Shown here: positions 33,155 to 46,000 of the stretch, in pieces
Layout: the number at the start of each line of letters is the position of its first letter
How positions within the stretch are numbered: the stretch's first letter is position 1
NCBI GenBank assembly: GCA_905250115.1
Contig: CAJNOI010000097.1
Location: 211,528-275,527 of the forward strand
DNA length: 64,000 nt
Reading direction: 5' to 3'
Origin: Adineta steineri
Lineage: Eukaryota > Rotifera > Eurotatoria > Adinetida > Adinetidae
The notes under the pieces: generated by a model
Seen by the model: the letters and a program-made list of their open reading frames with translations, nothing else
The model's database searches: none
Told to the model about the DNA's origin: nothing
Translations under genes and position numbers: made by a program

Positions 33155-36008
33155 ATGTCAGCAACCAATGGAACCATACAGCAAGATACATTAACTTCTC
33201 CGACGTCCCAAGATCCTCTTGACACTCAAAACGAAAAACCATATACTGATCAAGGAATAAATGAAAAAATTGTACAAAAAATTCGTTCTCTTATTGATAT
33301 AGGCAAATTAAGTTCAACCGATATAGATAATCGTGTATGTGAACAATTACGTTCAATTCCTGATGATAGTACAGCAGTTGATTCATTATTTAATGAATTT
33401 AATAATTCCGATTTAACCGGTGTTGTCAATAAAGGTGCATTTCTATGTAATTTTATTAAACAATGGAAAATAAATAATCCACAACAAGCAAGATCAATAT
33501 CTGGTGATTCATCATCAGGACAAGGTTTTGGTGATAATGCTCGTACACATAAACCTGGTCCAGATGAAGCCAAATTAAAAGTAAGAAAATTCAAAAAAAA
33601 GATTGAGATAAATAAGTTCTGTCTTTTTTCTATTTAGCTAATTGTTGACCGAACTGGATATAAAACTGAAGTCACAGCTGGTCAACGTAAATATGGTGGA
33701 CCACCACCTGATGGACCAGAACGATCCGCCTATCATAGTGAAGTATGTATATAATGCTGATAGTTACTCGGATCTTTATATTTAATTATATTGATAACTA
33801 GTTTTAAATATAAACAGGATCTATGAGTGTCAAACTTGATTATTATTGCTAGTTTGATATTTACTAATTTATACATCAATATAGAATGATCTTTTATTTT
33901 TCAATAGGTTTTTATTGGTAAACTTCCACGTGAAGTATTTGAAGATGAATTAATTCCACTCTGTGAAAAAGCTGGAAAAATCTGGGATTTACGTTTAATG
34001 ATTGATCCTGCATCAGGTTTCAATAAAGGTTATTGCTTTGTAACTTATTGTTCTCCAGGAGAATCATCAAAAGCATGTGAACTAGTAAGATCTTTTTTTT
34101 ATTTTCAGAAAGATTTTATTTATCTAAATGTAATTTGTTTTTAGCTTAATGGTTATGAAATTCGTCCAGGAAAACCTGTTAAAGCAAATACTAGTGTAGC
34201 TAATCTTCGATTATTTATTGGCAATATACCAAAAACAAAATCTAAAGAAGAGATAAAAGAAGAATTATCAAAAGCTGTTGAAGGCGTCACAGAAGTTATT
34301 ATCTATACGCCTGCTGATGAAGCTGATAAGAAGAAAAATCGTGGATTTTGTTTTGTTGATTTTGATACACATAAAAATGCTTCAGCAGCCAAAAGAAAAT
34401 TAGCTAATGGACGTGCTCGAGTATGAAGAGAAGATTTTGAAAAGAAAAAGTTTTATTATAATAAAATTCTAGGTATTCAACCGTGATATTGCTGTCGATT
34501 GGGCTGATCCAGATGAAGATCCTGATGAAGATACTATGTCTCAAGTTAAAGTTTTATATGTACGAAATTTAACATCAGAAGTAACTGAGAATGATGTTAA
34601 AGATTTCTTTTTGCCATATGGAAATATTGAACGTGTACGAAAAGTTCGCGTAAGTAAAATTTTCTATAATCAAAATAAAGAAAATAAATTGTTTTAATCA
34701 ATAGGATTATGCATTTGTTCATTTTGATAAACGAGAAGATGCTTTAAATGCTATGCGTGCACTTAATGGAAAAGTAAATAAATAGAAAAATAATTCAGTT
34801 ATATATTATAAATTTTTCTTTTCAAAAATTTTTAGAATTTAGGTCGTAATGTAATTGAAGTTAATCTAGCTAAACCTTTAAGTGATAAACGAAAACAAGC
34901 ACAAGCAAAACGTGAACAAAGAAAACCATTTGATTCAGAAGATGGTCTTGCTGAACTTCCACGAGGTAGACCACCACCATCTGGAAATTTTGGAGGATTT
35001 AATAATAATAGTTTACCGCGTGGTGGCGGTGGTGGTGGTGGACGATCTAATGATTCATTCAGTTAGTATTTATCATAGATTAATATTAGAAATATGTATA
35101 TATATTTATTTTTGTTTATTTTTTTAGATGCAAATAACTTTGGTGCTTTTGCCGCAGATAATTCTATGGGTGGTAGTGGTGGCGGTGGTCCACCACCACG
35201 AGGTGGACCATCACAACGAGGCAATAATCGTGGTGGTGTAAGTAATAGAAAGAAATTTTGGTTACTCACTTGTTTTCTGATAATTTATCAATAAATTTTC
35301 TTTTTTTTTATAGCGTACTGGTGGACCATCTGGTGGTGATCGAAATAATTTTTCAGGTAATCGCGGTGGTGGTGGTGGATATAATTCAGGTAGCCGAGGC
35401 GGAGGTGGAAATTACAATCAAGGTAATCGTGGAGGATATAATAATAATTATCGAGGAGGTTATGGTGGACCACCACAAAATGTAAGCAAGAAAACATTTC
35501 TTTTTTTTTCTATTGTGAAATATTAAATATATATTTTAAAGAATAATTCTGGTGGATATAATAATAATAATGGTGGTTTTAATCAAATGAATAACAGTGG
35601 CTTTAATAATCAAGGTTTGTTATTTAAGAATATTATAATTTTCATATATTAAAATGTTTTTTTTATTTAGGAGGTGGTTTCGGAGCATTCAGTGGACCAT
35701 CATCGAATAACAATCAATCGTTTGGACGACCGTCGAATCAAATGGGCATGAGCAATAATGGCTTTGGCATGAATTCAATGCAGCAAAACCAACAATATGG
35801 AGGTATGAAACGACCACCGAACCAGATGAACGATGGTAATATATCGAAACGATCCCGTCCTGATACCGGATCGTGGGGAGCGATGGGCGGTGATGGTAGT
35901 GATAATTCCAATAATGGCCCACAACAACAACAGAACACCGGTGGAAATTGGTATCAAGATCAGGGCTACAACAGCTCACAGCAGCAGTCCAGTTATAGCT
36001 GGAACTGA
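33155..36008 (+). CDS. SYNCRIP: SYNCRIP / hnRNP R / hnRNP Q orthologue
   Basis: Eleven exons: 33155-33580, 33638-33742, 33908-34084, 34145-34420, 34473-34649, 34705-34773, 34836-35061, 35128-35237, 35314-35481, 35542-35614 and 35671-36008. All phases close and give 714 residues. An acidic helical N-terminal unit precedes the conserved RTGYKTEVTAGQRKYGGPPP linker. Three RRMs follow: VFIGKLPREVFED, LFIGNIPKTKSKEE and VLYVRNLTSEVTE. The C-terminus is rich in Gly, Asn and Arg with RGG boxes. In animals this protein controls mRNA splicing, stability, editing and local translation. The symbol is by family; vertebrates have two co-orthologues (SYNCRIP and HNRNPR). A donor at 35614 could also splice to 36800. 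Confidence 0.92.
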
Positions 36009-36799
36009 GCTTTGTCTATAGATGATCCAGTGTGTGTGAGAGGTGAACTTTTCGAAAAGACAGTGGGCGAAAAATGAATTGTCTCTCTCTCTCTCTCGCT
36101 TGCTCTCCTATTCCCCTAAATTTGAAAAAAATCAAATTCATACACACACACACACACGCATACATACATATATGCATAGATATCTTCTTTTTTCTTGTTT
36201 TTCTTTTTGTTTTCTCATCAATGTTTATAAAAACTATTAACCAAAAACACCAAGAAAAAAAACCAACAAACTTCAGAAGGAAAATTAGTGTTTTTTGTAT
36301 AGTAAACAAACAAAAGACTTTTTCTTAATTCATTTGTTTATGTCTGTGTCATTCATTCTTTCTCTGTTCTGTGCTTTTTGCTTTTTGGACCAAAAGTGTT
36401 TATCGTCATTTCTCTTTCTCGATAAAAAAAAACACGAAAAATTTTTTTTGCCAAACAACAAATAACCAATTTTTTATTTCTTTTGATTTTCATATACTTT
36501 TCAAACACAAAAAAAATTTAGTTAGAGAGGATACAAAAAGTAAAACAAAGAAAAATTAAAATATCTGGTTATGGAATATTTATTTATTTCGACGATCTAT
36601 GGGAAAAATAAAAATTAAACGCAAATATATATAAATATTGGAATAATAGAAAATAAAAATAAGAAAAAAAAATTTTCATACTGGGTAAGAATGAATCATT
36701 TTCGTTCGGAGTTTTAGTATAAATTATATTTTTTATTTTAAATTAAAATTGACTAGGAAGATAGGAATATATTAGACTACATTCATGATTTTATTTCAG
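36009..36799 (+). other. 3' UTR of the SYNCRIP-like gene or intron before alternative exons
   Basis: CT- and CA-rich low-complexity DNA with several AATAAA motifs. If the exons at 36800 belong to the same gene, this is both 3' UTR (short isoform) and intron (long isoform). Confidence 0.5.
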
Positions 36800-37069
36800 G
36801 GTATATCGTATTCCATCATTCGCCATATGCAATCGGTCCAGTTTTGACATGTTATACAACAGCTCCAACAGCACAAATGACGCCATCATATTATCATCCA
36901 TCGATGTCAGATGTTCAAAAACTAATTCAATATGAACCAATTATGAACGAAGTTGATGATAAAAGTATGCATTTTACATGAATATTTCCAATGAAATAGT
37001 ATATTATATCTTTTAGATCGAAGACAAATAATGATCTGCAATAATGAAGCAAGTTGGTCAGAGCAATGA
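36800..37069 (+). CDS. Candidate alternative terminal exons of the SYNCRIP-like gene
   Basis: Exon 36800-36964 follows a good acceptor (TTATTTCAG). A 52-nt GT-AG intron (the typical size here) leads to 37017-37069, which ends in TGA. The only open frame needs one base from an upstream exon. Both SYNCRIP-like donors at 35061 and 35614 have that phase. The encoded ~70-residue tail (GPVLTCYTTAPTAQMTPSYY, then DVQKLIQYEP) is not low-complexity and has no start codon of its own. It could instead be the end of an unrelated gene, but no other upstream plus-strand exon was found. Confidence 0.5.
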
Positions 37070-39245
37070 TTGATATTAATGTACATAAAATTACTTCATA
37101 ACTTTGTTATTACTTCTCGGTGCTTCTCTTTGTTTTTTTTTGTTAGTATTACTACAACATTTGTAGTCATTTGTTGAATGACTATAGTGATATAAGTGAT
37201 CTTATCTTGCTGATATGTCAGATACTTTTGTATCGATATTTTTGTTTTTATTCGCAGATTTTTTTTCTTGACTTTTTAACTTTGTTTTGTTTTGTTTTAC
37301 TTTTTTTTATGTGAACGATACGTATTTAATATATATGGTTTGTTTTTACTGAAAAATCTTAAACAACTTATTCTTCAATTGGACAATAACTGTATAAAGA
37401 TTGAATGCATAACAATATTATATGATTTTTATTTATAATCATAAATAGCGATAGCCGTTTCGCATCAGTGAAATGACATAATATTTTGATTCATGTTAGA
37501 CATGTATTATTTTTATGTCTAGTAAAAAACAAAAGGATTGAAGTCATTAATATTTGTAATGACATATGCATGTATTATGAGAAAAATCGTAGTGAATTAA
37601 AAGAACGTGATTCAGTTATGAAGCAGTTTACATAGAATAATGCAGATTATTTTAAAGTTTGAAATTTGCTAGAAAATAATAAACATTTTGCTATAACAAA
37701 CAGAACAATCTTATATTTTATAAATTAACCCTTTAACGGGCGGTGGGATATATATGTACCACTTTTTTTTCTTTTCGATCATAGGGTTATAGTAAAGTAA
37801 GAACAATTATTTTGACATAAAATACTACGATACTGCATAGATTGAGTATGTCTATGAGAGGGTGAGTGTAGATAATATGACAAAACCTACAGCTACAGCC
37901 ACACCCTCATCTAAAAGTTGCCCGTTGAAGAGTTAATAAATAATCTAAAAAATAGTTCGGATAGTTTACTTCTGTGATTTAAGTTTTAAAATTATTAATC
38001 TAGTTGACGAATTTATTTTTCTGTATTTTAAACAAATGGATAATAGGGAAGTATCTGTCACTTTTTTCATGGTTCAGCAAGATTTTTAGAGAGAAGATGT
38101 GTTTATTTGAATAAATATCTTTAGAATTAAGCAAAATGTTGTGTATACTTGATATCCATAAGTTAGATCTAAATGATAAATCATGTATCACTACCGAAAA
38201 TATTTCATTGTCGAAGCTTTTTGCAAGAGAGATAAAGAAATATGAATCGTGTACATGTTAAATGTTCGTTCTTATCTTTGATGAAATCTTCCATGAAACT
38301 GGAAAGAAAAGGTGCAGATGTTTTAATCATTGCAACAGTCACGTTTTGTTAAATGCACTTTATTGAAGAATAAAAACCAAAAAGAAAAATTTAATCGAAG
38401 AAACATCATGCACTTTGTACTCTTTTCACGAACAAACACCTGAGAAGTTGGTATAGCAAAATCAGTCATATAAACTTTCAATGACGTCAAGAAAACAAAA
38501 GAACATTATACAGTACAAAAATTAATATTGTTTAATCATCTGATTAATCTATCTAGTTAGAAGTGAATCGAAGCGATGATTTAGGTCTCTAAAAACTAAG
38601 TTTCACATGCACGATTAAAAGAATACAATTTGTAGTTTCTATTATAATTACGTCAGGAAATTATAAGTATATTTTTCAAATCGATATTAAGAATAACTAA
38701 TTTTTTTCATTCTCATGATGCAACAATTACTTTTACTCTATTCGTAAGTTTCTTCTTCCTTTTCCTTGAGTTGTAATTGTAGTATACATTATTAAATGTA
38801 ATTCCGTCATACTCTTCAAAATTTCTTTTATATTTATATTGCTAAGCAAACGGAAATAAAGGCGTAGTTGATAGTACTTCTGTTATTTTTTTTTCGTTTA
38901 ACTTACCCGTGTATTATTCATCTCTATCAATCATAGTTTGTCCTTATTTTTCCATGTAATCTTCTATAAGTTATTTTCTTTCGATGTACTTATTCACTTT
39001 ATTTTTGTATTCTCAGGACAATACTGAACACATGGAAACAGAGATTAAAAGTAAATGTTAATGTTGTTTTTTCAAATTCATACATGAAGTGAGTCAATAT
39101 AGAAAAACAAAAAAAATGTATGAATTGTTTAATAAAAAGAAGAGAAAAAGAAAAAAATAATATAAATACTTTCTCTATGTCGATGATTATAAATCGGACA
39201 TATAAAATAGAAATCTAAGATTCATTACCTTCGAAGATAATTATC
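37070..39245. other. Gene-poor AT-rich region
   Basis: Contains a piggyBac-like MITE at 37725-37936. Nothing else convincing; several AATAAA motifs and no open frame with coding character. Confidence 0.45.
37725..37936. mobile_element. piggyBac-like MITE with TTAA ends
   Basis: The left end reads TTAACCCTTTAACGGGC. The right end, reverse-complemented, reads TTAACTCTTCAACGGGC. TTAA at both borders is the piggyBac target site, and CCCTTT-type ends are typical of that superfamily. The ~204-bp interior has no ORF and contains a telomere-like pair (AGGGTGAGTGTAG and CAGCCACACCCTC) at 37858-37908. Confidence 0.65.
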
Positions 39246-41281
39246 ATGGTGCACTCTAAAAAAGATATTTTAGAACGATATAGTGCATTCTTAGAACGTA
39301 ATCTTATATTAACTGATGATTTATTTCATTTTTTAAAACATGAAAAAATTTTTCCCGATTTTGTCTTCGATGATATTCAAGTAGGAATTTTTTTCTATTT
39401 TATTATATTCTTAAATGATTTTGTTATTTGAATAGAGTTTATCATCACCAAGTGAAAAAAATAAAAAACTTTTAAAAAGTCTTATCGATAATGCTGATGT
39501 AGCTTTTAAAAAATTTGTTGAAGGTTTAATTGACACTGATCAACCATTTCTTGGTGAATTTCTAGAAAATGAAGGTTAGAATAAATAAACTATATATATA
39601 TATTTAATTCAAAAATTCATTTTTTCAGATAGAAAATCATTGGATTCAACAGATGATCCATCGGAAAAAGTAGCTATTGATGATGATATGTTAAAAAAAT
39701 GTCCCGGTGTAGATAAATTAAAGGCAGATACAAGAGAGAAACTTAAAGTATATCTCCAAGAACAAGTAATATAAAAAAAAATTTCGATTTTGTTTTTGTA
39801 TAAATGTAAAATATGTTTATTTTAAGTTATTACGAGTTTATTTACATGATACATGGAAAAAACGAAATCAAGCTAAGTCACTCGAAGTAGTTAATCTTAA
39901 AAGACAAAATTATGAAACTCAACGAAGATTATCTATATCAGTAGAAAAGTAAAGTCTTTATTTCAAAATATGATTTTATATGCTATTTTGTTTTTTGTCT
40001 ATATAGTGATAAACAAGTTATAGATAATTTAAAAGATGCTCTTCGACGTGAGCAAGTTGAACGGCAACACAAGGTTAGATTTAGAAATAAAATTTTAGGT
40101 GAAAATAAATGTCTTTTTCTTCAGGAACAAGACCTCAAAGAACTTCGTAATGAAGTAACTCGGATTCAAGCAGAATTTCAACAACGATTGTCTAGTCAAA
40201 TCAATATGGTAAAAAATGATTGTTACAATTAAAAGTAAATGAACTTTTATTGTTTTCTTTTTAAGATTGATGCAAATACTCGAAGTACATTCAATATGCA
40301 CGATAAAATGGTTATGCTGACCGAATGGCTTCAATCGTTAGGTATATATTATATTCCCTTCAAAATATAAATAATGTAGTCTCTAAACACAAAACAATTT
40401 TTTTGAAAGAGCATAATCATTAATATAAAAAAAAGAAATATTTCCCTTGACTAAAACGTTAGGTTGAAAACAAAGCCGTTGATCTATTACAATCGTGCTA
40501 CGACAACATACGGTTGCCTAAAGGAAAAAATTCTCTTCTTCATGTATCATAATATTGCAAAGAATCGAATGAAAGTTCTCACTGATCTACTAGTATATCT
40601 AAATTATCATGAAAAAAAACATTCTTTCAAAATGAGATCGTACCTTTGTTTTTGTGAATAATATCATATATTTAATATTCTTAGATGAACTGTTTAATAA
40701 AAATATCATACAAAGTGGCATTGATTCAGATTCAATGGATCAATTAGAACGTAAACTTAAACGATATAAATCAGAAATTGAATCACTGTCTAGCAGAGGA
40801 ATTGGTATGAAGTTTAAAAAAATCAATAAGATTTCTTTATTTTTAAAAAAAATGTTTATCTCAAATAGGTACAGATAAACTTAAAGACGAATTATATGAA
40901 GCAGTTTATACAAGTCGTTATTTACCAATAGAAGATCATAAAAATAAATCATTTCATCAACTTTTATTACGTCTCTATGGATCAAATCAAGTAACTGAAT
41001 TAGCAAAAATTTGTACAAAAGATGTGTTAGAAGCTAACAAAGATCGTGATCATGCAAATGATATTAGAAAACGTGATGAAAGAATCGATGAACTTACTCA
41101 TATCAATAAGGAATTAAATGAAGAAATTGAACGACTTAAAGCAACAATTGAAGCAGGAAAGAAACCAGCATGGCGTCCTGTACCTGCATCAATTCCTGCA
41201 GCACGTGATCCAGGTAAAAATCGTCAAGTATTAAAACCATCAAGTATTCAACCTGGAACAAAACCTGGACCTACTTGGTGA
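39246..41281 (+). CDS. CARD-domain coiled-coil protein
   Basis: Nine exons: 39246-39380, 39436-39574, 39629-39765, 39827-39948, 40007-40073, 40125-40208, 40266-40341, 40685-40804 and 40869-41281. All are in phase; 430 residues. Residues 1-90 look like a CARD (KKDILERYSAFLERNLILTD, FLKHEKIFPDF, LLKSLIDNADVAFKKFVEGL). An acidic linker is followed by long coiled-coil stretches rich in E, K, R and Q to ~400. A Pro-rich basic tail ends in GTKPGPTW. CARDs assemble signalling complexes in cell death and innate immunity, as in CARD9/CARMA proteins, which also pair a CARD with coiled coils. I infer a scaffold role. The intron 40342-40684 is unusually long for this locus. Confidence 0.75.
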
Positions 41282-42079
41282 ATTTATATAAACACACCAT
41301 TTAAATATTGATCTGGTGTTAATATTTTTTTCTTTTCTTTTCTTAACAAAAATAAAAAATAACTAAATTTTAATTTCTTTTTGCTCTATTTATTAATCAA
41401 GTTTTGTGTATAGAAGAAGAAGAAAACAAAATCTTTTCTCTGTTAATTGCTTAAACGACAATATCGTTAAGATTGATCAATTGTCATTGAATAGTAAATA
41501 GGCAAACTTTCGTTCATTATTATAAGTATTAAATAATAGATGTACGTGAGCGTAAGCAATGAATTCATTTGTTATTTGAATATTCAATCGATCAAATTTC
41601 TAATTAGTTCTATGCATGTATGAGTCAGAATAAACTTGTTATATTTTGATAAAGAGAGAGGGAAAGAGAGAAAGGTTTCATAGAACAGGGAAATCATTAA
41701 TAAAAGACGACGAAATAAGTGGGAAGAGAGAAAAAAAGAGAGAGAGAAATAATGAAGAATATTTTATTGAGGAAACATCGGTAAACAATAACAATTGTAT
41801 ATCTACGTGTGTTTTAAACAATAAGAAACGCAGACAGCTAACGAACAATCCAAATATATTTCTCCGACAACGACCAGGTAATGATGAATGACAGCCTTTA
41901 GAAGAGAAAAGTTTCTTTTTTTTCAAATATAAATGAATTTCTCATTTTTTGTCTATATTCGATGAAAAGTAATAATGACACTGATTTAATTTAGAACCTA
42001 TTTTTATAACAATAAAAATATACTATCTTTCTTTTTGCTTTCTTTTTAGATAAGCCTTCCATATACAAAACAAACGATC
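41282..42079. other. Intergenic region and probable 5' UTR of the kinin-like gene
   Basis: AG-rich low-complexity DNA at 41645-41760. A CTTTTTAG acceptor at 42049 shortly before the next start suggests a 5' UTR intron. No coding region. Confidence 0.45.
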
Positions 42080-42433
42080 ATGAATTCAATCACTATTTTC
42101 ACCGGTGTTCTCAGTTGTCTTCTATTTATGGTGAATATTTCAATCGTATTTTGCTAATAAATATATATATATGTATTTGTATTCTAGCTAGCTATTACTC
42201 ATTCGTTTGCATTAGCAGGTCAAACAGCCGATGAACAACAACATCATTTACTTATTGAACAACCATCGGTAATTTTACCAAAACGATATTTTTCATTTTA
42301 TCATAATGATGATGATGCAAGTAATGATGATTCGGAAGTACATGAATTTGAAAAACGTCGTTTCAATGCCTGGGCTGGTAAACGAAGTACCTTTGGCAAA
42401 CGACGTTTTAATGCATGGGCTGGCCGACGATAG
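42080..42433 (+). CDS. Kinin-like neuropeptide precursor (RFNAWA-amide)
   Basis: Two exons (42080-42130, 42188-42433), 98 residues. A signal peptide covers ~1-27. The C-terminal third contains RFNAWAGKR, STFGKR and RFNAWAGRR followed directly by the stop. Each is set off by dibasic sites and has a Gly for amidation. Processing would yield two copies of RFNAWA-amide (or FNAWA-amide if KRR is trimmed) and STF-amide. The F-x-x-W-x-amide ending is the leucokinin signature; Ala in the last position is a variant of the usual Gly or Ser. An upstream KR-flanked acidic spacer fits a prohormone. I infer a secreted neuropeptide acting on a kinin-type GPCR. Confidence 0.82.
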
Positions 42434-43026
42434 ACAACTCTCATTCATATACATTTACTTTTCTTCTATCTCTCTCTTACATCAATAAATTAAAACTAAT
42501 AAAAACAAATCATCTAGTAAATAATCTTTCTACTGGAAAAGAAAAAAAAACGAAGAAAAGTTGTAATAAATACAAACCAATTTGTCTTTTTATTTATTAA
42601 TAATTCATTACAAAATTCTCCTCTTCTCTTTCTTTATATCGCTGTTATACGTTTTTGTTGTCCTGGAAGGTTAACGAGATTGAACACAATATAAGAATGT
42701 ATACAAAGCAAAAAAACATAAAGGCACAATTACTGCAAAATAACTAAACAAAAACTCCCATTGAGATACATAGACATAAACTCGAAGTGATCAGCAATGA
42801 CAAAATACACATCACTAGTATATATATGTATATATGTATATAGAATTATAATAATAATAAAAAAAAGAAAGAAAAAAAAAGAAGAGATTTTATACAAGAA
42901 CAAAACAAAAAATAACTTGTTATTATAGCTATAAAGGAAGCGAGAAAAGGATTAAATCACCGTTGTTGAGCAGATCCGTAGAAAAGAAAATATGCATGTG
43001 TTTTAAATATAAAATGATGAGATTCA
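42434..43026. other. Convergent 3' flanks
   Basis: 3' ends of the kinin-like gene (plus) and SLAIN-like gene (minus). AATAAATTAAAA near 42484 is a candidate poly(A) signal. No gene seen. Confidence 0.45.
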
Positions 43027-46000
43027 TTAATAACATCCTTCATTCCATGATGATGTAGGTGAAACAGTGTCCGGAATTTGTGGCCGTGTGATTGATGCTG
43101 GTGCTCGAATATTTCGAGTTGCCATCATACTATCCGATGATTGTGATGAGGGAATTGCATTTGATGTCGATGGTCTAATTAAATAAAATATTATAGTTTA
43201 ATTGAAAAAACACAAGAGCATCATGCGATTAGTAATTCTAAATTAGTTTTTTTTTGCGTCTTATACTCGTGCCTGTTTAAAATCCATTGATCATTGTCCG
43301 TCGTGATGAAAGAGAATGATGGCTGAAAACAACCATCCATCAAAACAAAGCAAGCAAAGCAAAAAAACTCTATTATTGAAATCTTTACATACCGTGTCGG
43401 AGTAGGAACACTTGGTCTTTGTTGTTTACCAATTGTTGGTATTCCACTTTTTCTACCTTGACTTAATGTTGATGAACTACGTGGAATAGATGATTGTCCA
43501 TTTGTTGGTGTTGTATCAATTGATGATGATGATGGAATTTGTTCAACAGATGATTGAGTTGATGGAGGACGTCGTAATGGAGCAACTTGAGAACGAGGTT
43601 TATTACTTACATCATTAAGTAAATTATTTTCGTTTGATCCAAATTGTTTAGCAGTAAAAGTTGAACCTAAATCATTTGGTGGTTTTTTACCATTTTTTTG
43701 AACAGATGGTGGTAATGCTGATGGTGGTGGAGTTAATTGAGCTTTAGGACTATTATTATAAGATGTTTGAGAACCACGATAGTTTTGAAGAGGTCGTGAT
43801 ACAGGTGGACGTGCTCGATTATTATTATTTGTTGAATTTGGCAATGCAATACTGTTACGAGTTGTTGGTGTCTTTACATCAGTAGCATCAGGTAAATCAT
43901 AACTATTAGCTGTAGTTGTTGTAATTGTTTGTGTATTTGATCGACGGTGATTATTTGGTTTAACACCATTTCTAAATATTGTACATTATATAAATATTGA
44001 TATGAAGATTTGTTAAATATACAAACTTTGGTACTAATGATTTCGGTGCAACAGGAGGTTTATAACCAGGTTGATCTAATAGAGAGAGAAGAAAAAAGAA
44101 TAATGAGCAATTAAATGTATAAAATAATTATATAATGCTTAAATACACATATACACACACACATTCATATGTATATCAATGAAGCTAAAAGCATTTGTGC
44201 AGCTTTTTTTTCATTCAATAGTATTGCTTTTGTTTAACAAATTGAAGAGGTATGATGAGAAATTCACTACGTAATGATGACCTAATATTTCAAGATAATA
44301 CTCCTGAGATGATAAGAACTCGTGAGGGTCAGCTGCGAAATAAAAAGGGTTGTTATAATATTTTTTGTTAGACTTTTTTTTCTTCTTCTTAAACCTTGAT
44401 AAACTTGTCAAATTATTCATAGAATATGGATAAAGATAAAAATCAAACAAACTCAATAAATATATTCAAAAAAAAGAAAAGTATGTTATTCGATAAAGAA
44501 AGAAATTTAATAATTAACTAATTATTTTTTTTTCTCTCTTAGATAAACAACAATCTCAATTTGATCCATTAAAACAAATAGAACAAACTCCAAAATGTCC
44601 ATGTGCTTTTGATAATCTAGCTTATGGTTCTACTGTTAATGTTAAACAATGAATTTCTATTCTTTTTTTTTTTTGTCTTCTTCTATAGAATAAAAACAAA
44701 TACTATTCTTGTTGCAGCATTCAAGCGTTTTTATATTAGTATGCAAGAAAGATAAGCAATATAGTATTAGATAATAACTATTGTTCCCATAAAAGAATTC
44801 TATAAAGAGACTTTTTTTTATGTAAACAAACTCACTTGTTATAGTTATGCTTGTTGCGCTGCTCGTCGATGCAAGAGAAACATTAGAACCGCCTGTAAGC
44901 ATACAAAGCAAAAGCAAGCCAATAAAGCAGATATATAAAAGCACACAAGACAAAAAGTAATCAACAAAAATGTTAGTAGAGCATTTAGGTGCAGAGTAGT
45001 AAAAAAAATAAGAATACATATTAGTATTCTATGAAGGACCTGATGCACTATCGGCAAAGGTAGAATCAGCAGTATTAGGTAACACAAGATTTGGTAAAAG
45101 ATTATTTGAAGAAATGAATGATGCTTCCATACAAGTTTCAAGTGCAGATGGTGTTACACGTCCACTCCATTGACCTGTTCTTATAGCTGGTGATTGTGAT
45201 CGTGGTGAAACCGATGGTAATACATGAGTATATTGAGATTCAGTTACAACAAATGAATTTTTTCGTATTGGTACACGTCGAGGTGTCATATAACCACTAT
45301 TACTAACAGGACTTGTATTACGTGTAGCACCAAATACCGATGAAGGCGAAGCATCACGTGAATCTGTACTTAATAAAGTATTTGAACTGCCTCCTGAAAA
45401 TGTATAGATTAACAACGAAGACAAACAACATATAGTGCACATATAAATAGCAAACATAAAAAAACTACACATTGTTCCCTTTGTCACTAACTCAAAATTA
45501 TATAATAAACAGCGAACAACATGCATATTATCGTATTGATTAACATACCGAAACGTTTTGATAACGGGCCCTGTCGTTCAGCTAGACGTAATTCTAAATT
45601 CAAATAAAATGAAAACTTCTGTTGTGCTTGAAAAATAATAATTACGTACTTTCAAGTTGTACTTTCGCCATTACTAAATCAGAGAAGAAAAAAATTATTA
45701 TTAATACTATTTCTAAAAAAGAAATTACCTTCTAGATCAGTATAATCCAATGTTTCTCTTTCACGTTCTTTTGAAGCATCTCTTGAACGTACATTAATAC
45801 TCGCACTTGTTGCAGCAATTGTATGTCGAAGTGGTGATGAACTAGCAGGTGATGTTGGTCGTGTATTACTATTTCCATTAAATAATGGAGTACCTGAACG
45901 TAATGGAGAAGTCATTCGACCATTGATCATAGGTTCTATAATGAACATATTGAAAATGAAATATTTGTTAAAGAAATTTTTATCAAACATGAAAATAAAA

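Noticed and set aside
35288..35979. Several minus-strand His/Tyr/Val-rich frames opposite the SYNCRIP-like C-terminus
   Set aside because: They mirror the Gly/Asn-rich coding repeats of the real gene.
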